Source: Gossypium raimondii (Eukaryota; Streptophyta; Magnoliopsida; Malvales; Malvaceae). Taken from it: a DNA stretch of 64,000 nt. The notes beneath the pieces are model-generated. The model saw only the letters and a program-made list of their open reading frames with translations. It did not search any database and was not told the DNA's origin. Location of the stretch: assembly GCF_025698545.1 (NCBI RefSeq), contig NC_068570.1, positions 60,338,690 through 60,402,689 of the forward strand. Direction: 5' to 3'. How positions within the stretch are numbered: the first letter of the stretch is position 1; the number at the start of each line of letters is the position of its first letter. Shown here one piece after another: positions 1-13,290 of the stretch. The position numbers were made by a program, and so were the translations under genes.

Positions 1-728
1 TTGGCAACAAAAGGAAGATCAGAAGGGCAGTTGAGGAAGCTGGAATCTCATTCACTTACGTAGCTGGAAATTCATTTGCAGCCTATTTTGTTGACATCAT
101 TCTTCATCCTCATCAGAATCCTTCAGAAGTTGTGGTTTATGGAAGTGGGGAAGCCAAGGGTAAGCTTAGCTAAATTTAGAATTTTAAAACAGATAAAGAG
201 TTTAGAAAATTAACAAATTCATGCATGTTATGCATGCAGTTGTATTCAACTATGAGGAAGATGTAGCAACCTATACCGTAAAAGCAGCGACAGATCCAAG
301 GGTAGCCAATCGTGTAATCATATATAGACCGCCAGGAAATATTGCTTCTCAGTTGGAACTCATTTCTGCATGGGAGAAAAAGACTGGCCGGACTTTGAAA
401 AGAGTTTATGTTCCTGAGGAGGAACTCGTGAAGCTCTCTGAGAGTAAGCCCGCCTTCGTTTCATTTTCGTTTCATATTATATAATACTATGATGTAATTT
501 ATTTTGTATACATATATATTGTGTTTAGCCATGTCTTTCCCGGACAACATTCCGGTGGCGGTTTTACACAACATATTCGTAAAAGGAGAACAAATGAGGT
601 ATGAAGTGACGGGAGACGATTTGGAGGCCTCCAAGCTTTATCCTGACTATAATTATACTTCCATTGATAAGTATCTTGATGTATGCTTGGTTGACCCTCC
701 TAAACCCAAATTAGCTGCTTTCGCTTGA
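1..728 (+). CDS. Eugenol/isoeugenol synthase-like NADPH reductase, 3' exons only
   Basis: Last three exons of a gene that starts left of the window: 1-159, 240-443 and 529-728 (stop TGA). Both introns are GT-AG (GTAAGC donors) and the phases join cleanly. The product resembles the C-terminal half of the isoflavone reductase-like family (phenylcoumaran benzylic ether reductase, pinoresinol reductase, eugenol/isoeugenol synthase). Visible family features are VYGSGEAK, a [18 protein letters not shown]-type strand, the YRPPGN loop, [10 protein letters not shown] and the terminal [11 protein letters not shown]. The LAAF ending and WEKKTGR are what I recall from the phenylpropene synthases, which reduce coniferyl acetate to eugenol or isoeugenol in the cytosol. 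The N-terminal NADPH loop and catalytic lysine lie outside, so substrate cannot be assigned. No lesion is visible. Confidence 0.85.
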
Positions 729-2203
729 TCCCCGCCTACGCATATGTATTTCTCATTTTGGAATGACAAAGATAGGTTGTTCCATGGTCGGTCTGGTTGG
801 ATTTGGATGTCTCATGGTGGTGTCGTTTTGTTCTTTCTCATTTGATTTACACTATGACAAAGATGTGTATGCTTGTTGACTTTTAAAATATTTTAAATAA
901 AATTTCATTCTAGTTAAATTTGCAAGTGCTGTTGAGTCTTTTCCAAAGTAATATATGTATGGTAGTGGATATCCGCAATACCAATTGGCGCGTATCATTC
1001 CCATATCTGCAATACGATAATATTATACTCCTAAACTCTTTTAAAAACAGTAGACAAGTCCCACATACATCATCTAATTATAATTATAGTTTGAAGTTAA
1101 TAACTTACTTCAAATTTTAGATAAAAGGAAGGAACATAATGTTATTGGTCAAATTATGTTTTTATCCTTATATTATATTTAATTTGAAGACTTAAACATC
1201 ATACTTTAATTTAATATAATCTATTCTTCCTCTTCCCACCACTATTATTATTATTATTGTTATTTTTAATGTTATGCTCAATCAAAATCAGTACATCTTT
1301 ATAGAATTCCAAAATTTCCTCCACCATTTAAAATGTAAAATTATGATTATTAGAATAATTATTTTCATTAATTTGTCGTTTAATAAAAATCCAATTCAAT
1401 CTCATAATTTGGATTTTTTTAAATCACAATAGTTGATTAACAAATTCTTTTAAATATTTAGTACATTATTAGTTGAGTTTTTAGACTCATAAGTAGGTTA
1501 GACAATTGACAAGTGTCATATAGAGATATAGCAAATATTAAAATATAAATATTTTTTTTAAAAAGACACGTGATAATTTTTAAAGTTACTTGTGAAATAA
1601 TAAAAATATTTTATCAATACACTAAATACTAACCTAATATTAATAATATTAAATAGTCAAATTATATCAAATTAAATTATATATAGACTAAATCCTCGTT
1701 ATAGAAATAAAAACAAATATTAAACTTAATTTTGTTTGGGTTCATTCACTTTAGATACATAAAATAATCTAAATTCAGAAATTGTCATTATTGCAACATA
1801 ATCAAACTAATATTATAAAGTAGTGTTTGGAAAGCCGCCTATTAATTAAATTTTATGTAATTGTTTATTAATACAGACATGTTTGAGTAACCATTATAAT
1901 TGGTAGGTCCCATCAATTTGAGCGTAATTGAAGCATCTCAATTATACTTTCCAATTTTTAGAGGGAGGGTGAGAATTTGAGTAATTACACCTAAAAAATA
2001 TATTTTTATACGGGTTATAAAAATTATATTAGAAGCATGAGCATGTATGAGTGTTTGGGATGGTTATAAAAAATTTTCTTATGTTATAAATCCAAAAAAT
2101 ATATTATAAAAATAATTTTTATGTTTTATAAGGGTATAACAAAAAGTTATATTATTTAAATCCTAAAAAATTGGCTAAAATTTTATTTACTTATAAAAAG
2201 TTA
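729..2203. other. AT-rich intergenic DNA
   Basis: This is the 3' flank of the reductase gene followed by very AT-rich sequence with no convincing exon. A short ATT microsatellite lies near 1241-1262. Phrases resembling old retroelement debris occur, but nothing can be delimited. Confidence 0.6.
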
Positions 2204-2480
2204 TTGTAACACCCCCAACCCGTATTCCTCGCCTGAACCGGGTTACGAAGCATTATCGGAGTTTACCTATCAAACAGACATAAATTTCAAACATTTCGTA
2301 TCATATAATATTCAGGTCAGAACCAATTAAACTCATACATACTATCCCTTATTCAAGCCTTCGAGACCCAAAATACGCATTAGAAACAAGTCGGGATTAA
2401 TTTGAAAACTCAAGAAATTTTTCGAAAAAATATTAAAAATTTTCAAAAGTGTAGGGTTCATTCTACATGTAAATAAAGAA
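2204..2480. mobile_element. LTR-retrotransposon remnant (TGTAACACCC type)
   Basis: The segment begins TGTAACACCCCCAACC and continues with a GGGTTACGAAGCATTATCGG-type stretch, much richer in GC than its flanks. Plant Gypsy-type LTRs commonly start TGTAACACCC, and similar starts are frequent in cotton. The far end and any target-site duplication could not be found, and no internal coding domain follows, so this is probably a solo or truncated LTR. The right limit is approximate. The DNA from 2480 to 3170 is AT-rich with nothing recognisable. Confidence 0.4.
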
Positions 2481-3323
2481 TAATAAAAGATTTAACAAAA
2501 CATATTTATTATTACGCTAAGAATCAAGATAAACATTTTAAAATTCAAAAATTAGATATTAAAATAATCAAATTAAAATATAAAAATTATATCATAAACT
2601 TCCATATAGTAACAAATTCTAATAGTAAAATTTACTAAAACCACCCACATTTTAGAAAACCGGGAGAATGGTTAGTGTATAACTTTTGCATTTAGAAAAC
2701 TTCCAAAATTTCCTCTTTTCACATAGATAAATAAATACAGTTGAATCGAATCTACAAACTGAATTCAAATAATATCTTGTATTTGACAATGCATAAGTTT
2801 ATTATGATATATCATCAATAAATTAATAAATATATTTATTATATTCTTTTTCATATAACATCCAATGGCTCATTGACAATTTATAAATTTATGCACAAAT
2901 ATAAATTCATAAAGTTAACAACCACAATAACAAATTTACAAATTTAGTCAACTATTTATTCTCGCACAAACCTTTCATCTATTTCTAATAATTTCCTTTA
3001 CTATTGCTTATTTTTATTTTCGCAAAAGTATAGGTTATTTTCAAAATACACATAAATCACAAGAAGTCATGGTGGCTTTAATGTTTATTTTAATTTCTTT
3101 TTTACTTTAAACAAATAAATAAGGGCAATTTAGAAGGAAAAAAAACTGATTGCAGTAGCCACCATTCCAGCCTAGAGAATAGAAGCCTTTCAACTAAACA
3201 ACGAGCTAGAAGTAATTCATAAAGAATAAAATGAATAAATACAAATAAATAAGTCAAGGTTCATTTCCTTCAACTCCAACAAAACAAACAATACTAAAGA
3301 ATGTATTTGATGGAGAAATATAG

Positions 3324-6300
3324 TTATTGGTCAAGAGGCAGCCATTCTAGTTGTAGATAAATTTCTCCACATTCAACATTTTGGAGCTTGAGTGACACTT
3401 GCTGTTTCACCTTTCCATCAATGATGTTCACGATGCTGTCCTCTATAAGCGCATTATCCTGGGACTTTAGCCATTTCCCTATCTGCATATTTGAGAACAT
3501 TTCCGGGTCCCCATATACCATTGCAGATGTTATCAATGGCTGTATATCGATCTCTGCTTCTCCCATGATGTCGTCTGCCGAGAATGTGTCATAATCGTAA
3601 ACTTGCTGCAATGTGGAATTTTTAACCTATTATAATTATGCTTGAGACGGCAGCAATGCACATCATCTTTATCATAATACCGAGATTGAAGCCATGAACA
3701 CGCTCATCCACCATGGCCTAATCATTATTAGGATATCAAACATACAGCAAGAGAGGCTGGAAAACATACATTTACTTAAAGCATGCAAAGCCAAATACAT
3801 ATGACACTATCCAAAACAGCCACATCACCATTACAGAACTTCATAAATAGGTAGAACCAAATTCTAAAATGTTGCACGCATAGAAATGGTAATATTCCTT
3901 TAAGAAATATTAAATTTTTTGCAACTACAAACTTTCTCCTTTTTTCTTTTTTGGGAAAACGACAACAAAGATTCTTAGTAACTTATATTTGGAAGAAAAC
4001 TACACTCACCAACTTCACGGGCCCAAAATTTTGAGGAACGGACAGCATGAGTTCCTCATTCCAAACTGGATTAAGGTTGCTATTTATTACAGCCGTCTGA
4101 ATAGTCTAACAAGACCAAGTACCCAAAGTTGTGTCATTAGTAAAAGAAATAGCATCAATCAAAGTAACTAATCCTATTAACGAACACATAAATATGTCGA
4201 GCATATCCAAAAGGGACATGCTTGTAGCACCAATTAAAAGGAAGAAAAATATATAAATTACAACAAGAGCTTTAATAGAAAGAGGTATGAAGTCCGAATC
4301 ACCATCCAACCCAATGGTAATAACAACTTCATCCACTTGCAGAACTGGTACTGATGTAATCGACAAGCATAGATGCCCATAAATCCATGTATGCACATAC
4401 AGAGAGAAAGAGAGAGAGAAAGTACAACATAATTTGTAAAGGTCCACAACATGAGATTGTCACAAGACAGCAACAGTTATAGCCTTGGCAGAATTTGTGT
4501 TTCAGTAGTGAGTAAAAGCCAAAGATGTGAAGCAACTAACCTGCTTCCCAAGCGTCAAGACAACATAAGGATCACTTGTCAGCATATCCCGGATGGCTAA
4601 ATTTATGCCTTTTACCACTTTGACCTTCAGTAACCCAATATATTCTACCACGGTTTCCTGTTACAACTCTTACGTCAAACAGGATTGAAGTTATAATTGA
4701 CTTGATTTTTGTCAGTAAACAGTAACAACCTGCAACACTCAACACGGACCTTTTCCAGATTTTACTGGTAGACTTTTCCAAAATAGTAAACAAGAAGCAC
4801 ATAAAAATATGCACCTTCAATTATTATGGATCTCTACAAATAAACTGAATACAAAATTAACCTATAAAGAGCATGCAATACAAACATCCCATGTTCAGCT
4901 CAAGCTATTTGACAAGTGACTATATTATCTCTTTACATCACTAGTAGCATGATCTTCCATATGGTTCCTGAGACAATGAAGCAGATTGGAGGAAACAAAG
5001 ACCAAATGAATTTACCGGTTCCTTTGATGACTTTATCCGGAAACTATCCAAAATCTTAGTAGAAAAGCTTGATTGAATAGAAGCAGAACTCTTTCTTGAT
5101 GTGATCCGCAAGCTAGATTTCAAAAATTCTTGAAGTTCATACTTGGATCTACAAGAAGATTTGAAACAAGTAATTACTATGCAATCTAAACAAAGGTAAT
5201 CTGTCAAATCTACTCTTTGCTTCCAGAAAAAAACACAGAGATCGAGCAATTAATAAGTTGAATGGTTGATCATGGAAGTTTAAGCGCCGAGTTTCTATCT
5301 AAATCCAGTTAAAAAAGAAATAGCATGAACAGAAAAAATTGGTTTAGAACACGATAGTATCCAAGAGAAATGACAAAGAAATGCTCAAGTTGAGAGATTC
5401 TGGATTGGTCTGAACTCCAACCTGATAAATCTGCTCCGCTCATCATGAGTACTATCTGGGCCAGGCTTTGAATAACCTTCAGGTATATAGGCCTCATAGA
5501 TTGCATTAGCAGAGGAATTTCCTCCAACTTCAATCATGGCATCAATGTCTTCATCAGACCAGTCATCCAATTGCACAGATAAAACCTGAAATCATCAGAA
5601 AGTTTTAAAAAAATATATAGTGATGAATAAAAGAAACACTATACAAACAACAAGACAAGGAAAATAAAATTTCGAAGTATCATATAATATTAAAGTGGAA
5701 TTGCAAGCATGATATAGGCATCAATCACAAGAATCCAAAGCTAAAAGATTCTACACTAAAAACATAAACATGAGAAAGACTTCAGTTAAACATATGAAAG
5801 ATTTAACCGGTATGTATTATTATCATAAAAACCAACCAATTATGTACAGTTCACAGATAAAGGGTGTTCTGCCATGTATCAGCTCTGCAGATCAATTTGT
5901 AGCATCCCGCAAGCTTTTAAGGAAACACAATAAAAAGAAAATAGAATTATTTTTAACATCTAAACGAAATTGATCCTCAACATATTTTTATTGAACCAGA
6001 AATTTTTTTTTTTTTGAGGGGGGAATTAAATTGTAATTTTTATGTTAGCAAAAATGCAATTTCACCATTTTAATAGCCTATATCTTTATAAATTTTAAAG
6101 GATTAAATCAAATTTTTTATATTTTTAAGGGGGGCAAAGTACAATGTTACCTTTACTAATTTAAAATCTTAAAAATTTTAAAGGGCCTAAATGAAAAATA
6201 AATCATTTTAGGGGCCTGGGCACCTGTGAACCCCCTAGTTTCGCTCCTGAGACAGGGAAGCATTTCAGAAATATATGTGAATTAACACAAACATCCATTC

Positions 6301-7795
6301 TGGATCAATCAATATTTATTTTAAACAGGCTAGCAGCTAGAATCATTAGTTCACATATTAATTGTTTAAATTTGTTTTCCTTATCTTTTAGTTATATCAT
6401 TAAACATTTCATTTATCAATTGTGTAAAAACCACAGCTATACAGCTGGTTCTTTTGTCAAACTACACACCTATTACCCAATATTTTGATCTTCTAATTGT
6501 GTTGATTAATTTAATGATACTAAGATTCCATGCCAAAAATCAGATAAAGGGTTTCCTACGATTATTTATATAACATGTACACTGCAAAGAGCAAACATAA
6601 AATCTTTTATATATTCCCTAAAAGTCAAGGTTCCATGAATAAAAATAATTAAATGCTGCCTGAAGTACTTACCTTGGAGATGCGAGCACCAAGACTTCTG
6701 TGCACACTACAGCATTTCAAGCATATGAAGACGCCAATATTTGCTGATCTGATAATGCAATTGTCAAGTCATTTATACAAATAAATACAAATGCTTGATA
6801 TTACAGTGTTTTATGTGGTTAGGTTCTAAGTTTGCATAAATTCATACTTCAAAGGTGACACTCTATCGCCCTATACATAGGAATAGAAATGAATAGTGAA
6901 ATCTAGATATGTTGTCTGTTAATACTTACGCCCACTTTGGATCCGGAGCACCACAGTCAGCACAAATGCAGTTATCAGTTTGATTCATTAAGTTCTTCAA
7001 TCTTCCATTAGCTGCAGAGCAAGAACACATTTTTCACAAAATTCAATAAATTAATGTATTAGAAAATCAACACATATAAGGAGGCAAAAAATATTGTCCA
7101 GGAAAAGGTATGCAAGTATGCTGATTATGGTTAAATTCACCAAACTGAAGTATCTCTAGCCTCTTGGACTGAATACAAAACCAAAAAGTGAACTGTTTGG
7201 CATTTTATGTTTGATCATGGTGCAAAACCAGATTAAAAGTGTGTATTTCATGGCAAATCCATTGTCTTCAAGATTGGTTGAAACAAGGAGGAGAAAAGAA
7301 AAGAAATGAATGGCATGCAGGATGTGAACTCATCCCTTCATTCTCGAGCACCATGTTAAATATTAGGCATTTATATACACAAACTTTACATTTTGTAGTG
7401 AAGAAAACAAGCTGACAAATGAATTCTACAAAGACAAATCCAAAAGATTAGCTCTCTCTTTAAGACAGGCATTAAATTCTTTCCACCTTAATTTATTCAA
7501 CTGAAATGCACAGGCCAACTACAAAACAATGCTAAGACCTAATGCAATTACCTCGAGAAAAGTTTGAGCCTGTGCGCAAATGTCCTACTAATTAGAAATT
7601 GGGCATGTCATTTGGCAGAGTAGTAAATTTTATTAGAGAAATGATTCCCCCACCTATATTTTCCCTCTTAAATTTTGCATGGATCTCTATTTGAAGGTCA
7701 TTTCCAAATTATTGTATAGAACAGGCTGACTATGAGCACCATTTATTGATGTTTAATATTAGCATACCTGAGGTAATCCTCTGAACTCGACTCAT
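3324..7795 (-). CDS. AGD12: ADP-ribosylation factor GTPase-activating protein with C2 domain (AGD12-like)
   Basis: Coding exons in transcript order: 7795-7768, 7011-6930, 6748-6673, 5585-5422, 5148-5016, 4657-4541, 4096-4010 and 3605-3324. All introns are GT-AG, phases agree, and the total of 969 nt gives 322 residues, close to the roughly 337 of Arabidopsis AGD12. The start is the ATG of MSRVQRI. An ArfGAP zinc finger of form Cx2Cx16Cx2C uses Cys26, Cys29, Cys46 and Cys49, followed by the invariant arginine of VHRSLG (Arg54). A linker leads to a C2 domain (about 170-270) with acidic calcium-loop motifs RDMLTSDPY and YDYDTFSADD. The family stimulates GTP hydrolysis on Arf GTPases and binds phosphoinositide membranes in vesicle traffic. 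All key residues are present and no lesion is visible. A 5' UTR intron just before the ATG is possible, because TTACAG lies 5 bases upstream. Confidence 0.93.
5990..6240. repeat. Degenerate dispersed repeat inside an AGD12 intron
   Basis: Between two AGD12 exons there is a poly-T run, G-rich runs (GAGGGGGG, AAGGGGGG) and the phrases GGGGCCTGGGCACC and CCCCCTAGTTTCGCTCC. This matches the style of worn retroelement-derived repeats common in dicot introns. The ends are not sharp and no coding capacity remains. Confidence 0.4.
6447..6586 (+). repeat. 140-nt intron segment repeated exactly at the window's right end
   Basis: This part of the AGD12 intron between the exons at 5585-5422 and 6748-6673 is identical base for base to 63861-64000, in the same orientation. 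The match runs to the last base of the window, so the duplicated stretch may be longer. Confidence 0.97.
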
Positions 7796-8371
7796 TGCTC
7801 TGTAACCAACCCACAATCATCCAACAAGCAGGCTTGAAAAATCTGACAAAACAGAAACCAATCAGTGTCAATACTTTTCTCTCTTCTTTTTCGTCTTCTT
7901 ATTTCTCACTAAAGAGAATTGAAACGCCATAATAACAACCACAACAATAAAAATGAAATCAATTATTTCAAACAAGGTGCTACAATCAAAAGCAGGAAAC
8001 AGAGAATTGAAATTAAGGAAATACTTCAAATGGAATATCCTGAAACAGCAATACAATAAAATATCTAGAAAAACAAATGTTTTTAAAATCAAATATCAGC
8101 TAAAACTTGTAAAGTGTTAAAAGTCCAATAATACCAAAATCCCAAAATTTGTTGATCATTACCAGCAGCAGCAAGGATACTATTAAAAAAGATAGCCAAA
8201 GCCAACCAACAATTGAAATTTCAAAATGAAATCAAAAGATCTAAAACAGGAGTTTGGAAATTTAGAAAACTGAAAAGTCTCAAGATACCCAAAGACAGAT
8301 TGGCTAAGAGTGGGAGACAAAATGATATATAAAAAAACAGAATGAGAATGACAAGTTATCTTTCTTTTTCA
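7796..8371 (-). promoter_or_regulatory. Upstream region of AGD12 (5' UTR and promoter expected)
   Basis: The 570 bases before the AGD12 start codon contain no other gene. They should hold the 5' UTR, perhaps with a leader intron, and the proximal promoter. I see no element clear enough to name a transcription start. Confidence 0.35.
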
Positions 8372-8566
8372 ATAAGAAATTTCATTCAAACAAGAAACGT
8401 ACATCAGAAAAGTCGGCTCGACAAGCAAAATTGACAAAGTCGCAGCGAAACGGCACAAACATATAAATTGCTTAGCCCGCAGATCAGACAACAACACGAA
8501 CCACGTACAACGATAAGTTTTTACTTTTCTAAGCCAAAAGGTGATGACAACTATGGAAGGAATCAA
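8372..8566 (-). mobile_element. Possible LINE 3'-end fragment
   Basis: Read on the minus strand, a GC-richer stretch ends in TTGAATGAAATTTCTTATTG followed by an A-rich tail. I recall this kind of terminus from plant L1-type LINE 3' ends. A short broken reading frame is present without a recognisable motif. It is probably a 5'-truncated insertion. From 8567 to about 9400 the sequence is AT-rich with nothing further recognised. Confidence 0.35.
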
Positions 8567-9399
8567 AGTTTATATGTTTAATAAATATAAGAATTATTCT
8601 TTTCTATATTCAATGAAGAAAGTTTTTATATTCAGTTAAGACGTTGATGAGAATAATTGACGAATCTTCCTTTTATTGATTCTTTAATGGAATCTACACT
8701 TATATTAAGCTTCTGTACTCCTAGACTCTAAAAACGGGCTCCTTAATCTGGGTAACTTTAACTTTGGGCCTGCAATATGGTCTCAATAGGTTTTGAACTT
8801 CGACTCCAAATTAAAACCGTCAACTTTTTTCATCCAAACAATACTCAATTAAATATGAATTGTTGTAAGTAGATTCACAAATGGATGCTGTATAACTTCC
8901 TGCCTTCGTAATCTCTAAAGAATTTAAAGGTTGCTTTGACTCCCTATGATAATTGAGATCTTATAAATTATTGTATCAAAGTCGAATTGTTCTTTCATTT
9001 TTTTCTACTCTTCTCTCTTGTTTTTACTCTAATTCTCATAATTTAATAATACGTCGCTTAAAGTTTTCTGTTAGAATCAAATTTCATTTCTCTTTTGCTT
9101 CAAGTAATCTTAAATTATATCTCACAATTTGCTTTATACTATTTCCTATCTTCATTCTCAAATATATTATTATAATTATGCTTCTATAAATTATGCATTA
9201 GATTTTTGTCAATTTTTCCTTCATTTATTTCCAAAGATGATTATATATGTAATGCATTTTAAAAAATTTGTCGGAATTCGTATCATATTGATGTCCTAGT
9301 AAATACAATTTTGAGTACGAATATTGGTTAGCATGAAATATTTATAAATTAAAGGTGATATTGGAAAGAGATCAAAAACCAAATTAAAATAAAACTTGA

Positions 9400-12300
9400 T
9401 CTATAACGGCACCCAAAATTTGATTTCAAAGTCGAAATTCATAAATTGATTTGTACAAAATATTAAACCAAGAAATTTTCAGAGAGTAGTATTGGAAAAA
9501 TGAAATCCCTGAGTGTGTTATTAAGTGAATTATTAAAAAAAGTTATTAAAATTAGTACAGGGACTAAATTATAAAAGGTTCAAGAAAAAAATGAAATAAT
9601 AAGGAGGGACTTAAGTGATAAATTACCCTAGCCTTATGTGGTAACTAAACCACAGGAGAAAATCAATATCCTCCATGGATTTCCACTATGTAGATTTCCA
9701 TGAGATAATTACCACATAAATTATGAATTATGGTTTAAATAAATTAGATTAAACTTGCCTATATATATATATATACTTACACATGAGTGGGATTGAGAAT
9801 GGTAAATGGAAAACTTCATTTCATCTGCTTCCACCGTCGAAGGGGGAAAGAACATAGAATTTTCAAGTTTAAGCTCTCGATTGCCGTACATCAACTACCA
9901 AGGTAAGGATAATTTTCCTTTGAATTTTTGATGAATTTTTAGTTTAAATCAATAGATAAATAAATAAGACCCAATCATTAGATCATGGATATTGTTAAGG
10001 TTTTGCTTAGTTTACCATTGTTAGTCTTTAGAAATGAATTTTAAGCATGAAAGGTAATTGTAAGTAAATGCCTATGTATGAAAATATGATTCAAGAATGG
10101 TGAAAGATAAAAGTGCCATTTATTGAATTAATGTGACTAATGATGATATATGAAATTTGGGTAATGTTAATGATAAGACAAGTCTAGTGAAAGATAAAAG
10201 GCGTTATTTATTGAATTAATGATTAATTTTCTATGAAACTTTTAAGACTTTTGGAAACGATAGATTAATATGTTTGATTGAGTAATGTCCTTGTAAATTT
10301 GGTAAAAGGTTTAAGACACGTTTTGCATACCAATAGAGATTACTAGTGCAAATACGAGTTATGTGAATTGATTTTTCTGTTAGATTTAGTGAATTGAATG
10401 GAATTATTATTTTAGATCAAGAACAAGTAGAAAGTCGAAGAGAAGAGAAAATTACCAAATATCCCATGTACTTAGTCAATGCAGCAATTTAGCCTGGTAA
10501 GTTCGTATGAATTGTAATCATTATAATGTTATTTAAATTAAATGTTTACTATGTTTTTTTTTTAATATAAATGAATTAATATATATGAGAATGTATCCAC
10601 ATTATGACGAATTGACAGATATCGAGTCTCGATTGAACTTTAGGAATTATTAGGATACAAATGATATGTCATTAAGGATTTCATGTTTGGGGTGCTAGTC
10701 TTAAATGTCCTACCGATGCTGAGGTCCTGCATTTGTTGCAGATTCTCCACAATTCGTGTGAGCAACATCATGTAGCTTGCATTTCGACTCACTACTCATG
10801 TGAGTAGGCCCACTTCACAGCTCGTGTGAGCATTCATGTAAAGAAAAGATTACGATTTTATGTAAAGGCACACTTCATGTGAGCTTCCCCGAGTATCCGA
10901 TGTAATTCTAGATGATTCAACGAATAAGGAAAAGAATGGAACAGTAAGTGACTTAATGAAAAGGTTCATGATTATATGAAAGAGTTGATACTTATGTAAT
11001 GTATCTTATGAAATTCTACTTATGTTGTAAATGATTTTATATGTGTTGTTGATGAACCTATTGACATGCGAGTTTGGTGTTGCTGAATAGACTTATATTA
11101 AACTCAAGGCATTTGTAATGGTTTATGCTTAACCTCTTAATTGTAACATTGGAAATAGTAAGTATGCAAATGAAATGAATCAATATCTTATGGTAATGGT
11201 GATGAAATAAATATTATGTTTATACATGATTGATTTCATATGAATCATGAATAGATGTACTAACTTGTGAGTTTAATGGTGTTATATAAGCTTCTACTAA
11301 GCTTATGGCATTGGTAACGATTTGTACTTATACTTTAGATTTCACTATTGAAATGGTAGGTTATGTTTTAAGTTTATACGAACTTACTAAGCATTTATTG
11401 CTTACGTAGTTATTTTTCTTTGTTTTATAAATTACCAGAAGCTCGATTGGTTGGAAGTTCATCGGAGATCTATCACACTATCCAGTAATTAAATTGGTAG
11501 TTTTTGAGCAATTTGGTTAAGGTTTATAATGGCATGTATAGGATGATTTTAACTGGATTATGGTGTATGTGTTAATGATGTTTTGGTATGTGTAAGCTTT
11601 GGTAAGCTATGTTGGTTTGGTTCACCTTGATGCCTTATCAAGTTATGTGATTTTGGTTACTTTAAAGTGCTTGTTGGTATTGTCCTCTTGGCATGTTGAT
11701 GATAGTTTGAAAATGGTTACTTGTGACATGTTTTAGTTCATATTTTAACTAGGTTATTATGTTTGGAAATGGCAAATTAACATGTATAAGGTGGTTGCTT
11801 GATGAATATGTAAATGGTAATTAGTATGTTTGTGCCTTGATGTTTAAGTATGGGTGATGGACTTATAATGCTTGATTAGGTAAGTCATTTAGGTCACTTT
11901 TTGCTAATGGATGTCTATAGCATATTGGTACAATTTGTTGGTTTGAAAATGGTCAATATGTAGTATGTTTGGGTAAGTAATTGAATAGGTTATCATGTAT
12001 GAATTGGTACAATATTGACATGTTTTGATGCTTGATAGTTGATACTATGATGTATTATAGTGCCTTTGAATGACATATTGGTTAGTTGAACTAGGGTCTT
12101 GGGAATGGCATATATACATGTGTTTAGGTGAGGTTTTGGTGCTTTGAAAGTGTGCATTATAGGTCTAAATGTTTATGCATGACACAGTTTTGAAATGGCT
12201 TAATTTTAGGTAAATTTTGGTCCACACGGCATGAGACACGGCATGTGACTCAGCTGTGTGAGACATACGGCTTGACGACACGGCCATGTGTCATCTAATG

Positions 12301-12490
12301 ATTGCAAAGGGTTCAAGTCAGTGGGTTACACGGCCTGACACACGGGCGTGTGACACGGCCATGTAAACCTACTCAGAGAGTTACACGGGTGATGACACAA
12401 GCTGAGACACGACCGTATGTCCTTAGTTCGAAGGTTACACAGAATGTGTCTCAACCGTTTGAGGCACACGACCATGTAACTCCTGTTTTT
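9400..12490 (+). mobile_element. Gypsy-type LTR-like element, degenerate, no coding domains
   Basis: About 3 kb of non-coding sequence with hallmarks of a cotton-type Gypsy LTR. A central block (10600-10920) has repeated short phrases such as GTCCTACCGATGCTGAGG and CACTCATGTGAG. A later stretch contains GAAGCTCGATTGGTTGGAAG. The end block (12215-12480) is full of ACACGG, CACGGGCGTGTG and CACGGCCATGT motifs. The central block is clearly homologous, on the opposite strand, to 39400-39740. No gag or pol frame was found, so this is an LTR or a non-autonomous derivative. Ends are approximate, and family placement is from memory of cotton repeats. Confidence 0.5.
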
Positions 12491-12494
12491 AAAT

Positions 12495-12835
12495 TTTTGT
12501 ATAGCTGTAAAATTCAATCTAATAAAAATAAAGTGATAGCTAAACATAGAATTGATGTATAGTTGTAAATTTAGCTTTAGTCCAAAAATATAATAGTAAA
12601 GATCACAAATTTCAATATCTAAAAAAATAATACTAAAATATACCATATCAAAGTTTAAAATTGCATAGCAAATTTCAATCAAGAATTAGAATTTAGTTGT
12701 AAAGTACAATCTAATAAAAATAAAGTGACAAAGCCATTAGTTCAAAAGTATAATAGTAAATATCAAAATAAAGTGACAAATTTCAATATCTAAGAAATAA
12801 TATTAAAATATACTATATCAAAGTTTTTTTTAAAA
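12495..12835. repeat. Diverged tandem duplication, AT-rich
   Basis: A unit of roughly 190-200 bases occurs twice. Both copies contain TCTAATAAAAATAAAGTGA, ATATAATAGTAAA and ACAAATTTCAATATCTAA, with indels between copies. No gene was found from here to the 3' end of the acyltransferase gene at 13291. Confidence 0.6.
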
Positions 12836-13290
12836 ACCTAAGTTTTATTTTTTTCTTATTTTTCAATATGCAATGATTGAAAAGAAAATTATTTTCTTTC
12901 AATTTTTTCATCTTTCTTATTAATGTTTTTAATATCTTTTTATATTTTTACCCTTTCAACTTTTCGATCTTTTCAATTTTCTACTGCATCTACCAAACAA
13001 ACAAAGCCGATAAACGTGGAAGCAAATTACAATCCCCTGCTTAATGCCAAAACCAAGTAAGATGAATCATGGTTAAAGTGGACGGAGACAAGATGTCAAA
13101 TTTTGTAAATAATGTTGAAAAGAAACGGATTCGACTAACATTGCACGATTTCAGGAATGGCTTTTCCATAAATTTTATGCGAAACCCACATACAATAAAG
13201 TTAAACAAAGCCCGAAAATTCCAGTGGTCAAAGCAAACGATACAAATCTAACTCCAAAGAGAAGAAAATTGGCTTTAGCCTACTCAGTTC

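Noticed and set aside
3388-3594. Plus-strand frame opposite the AGD12 last exon
   Set aside because: Antisense shadow of a well-supported exon.
4106-4820. Minus-strand hydrophobic frames inside the AGD12 gene
   Set aside because: They lie mostly in introns, or read the C2 exon in the wrong frame. The spliced gene model explains the coding signal.
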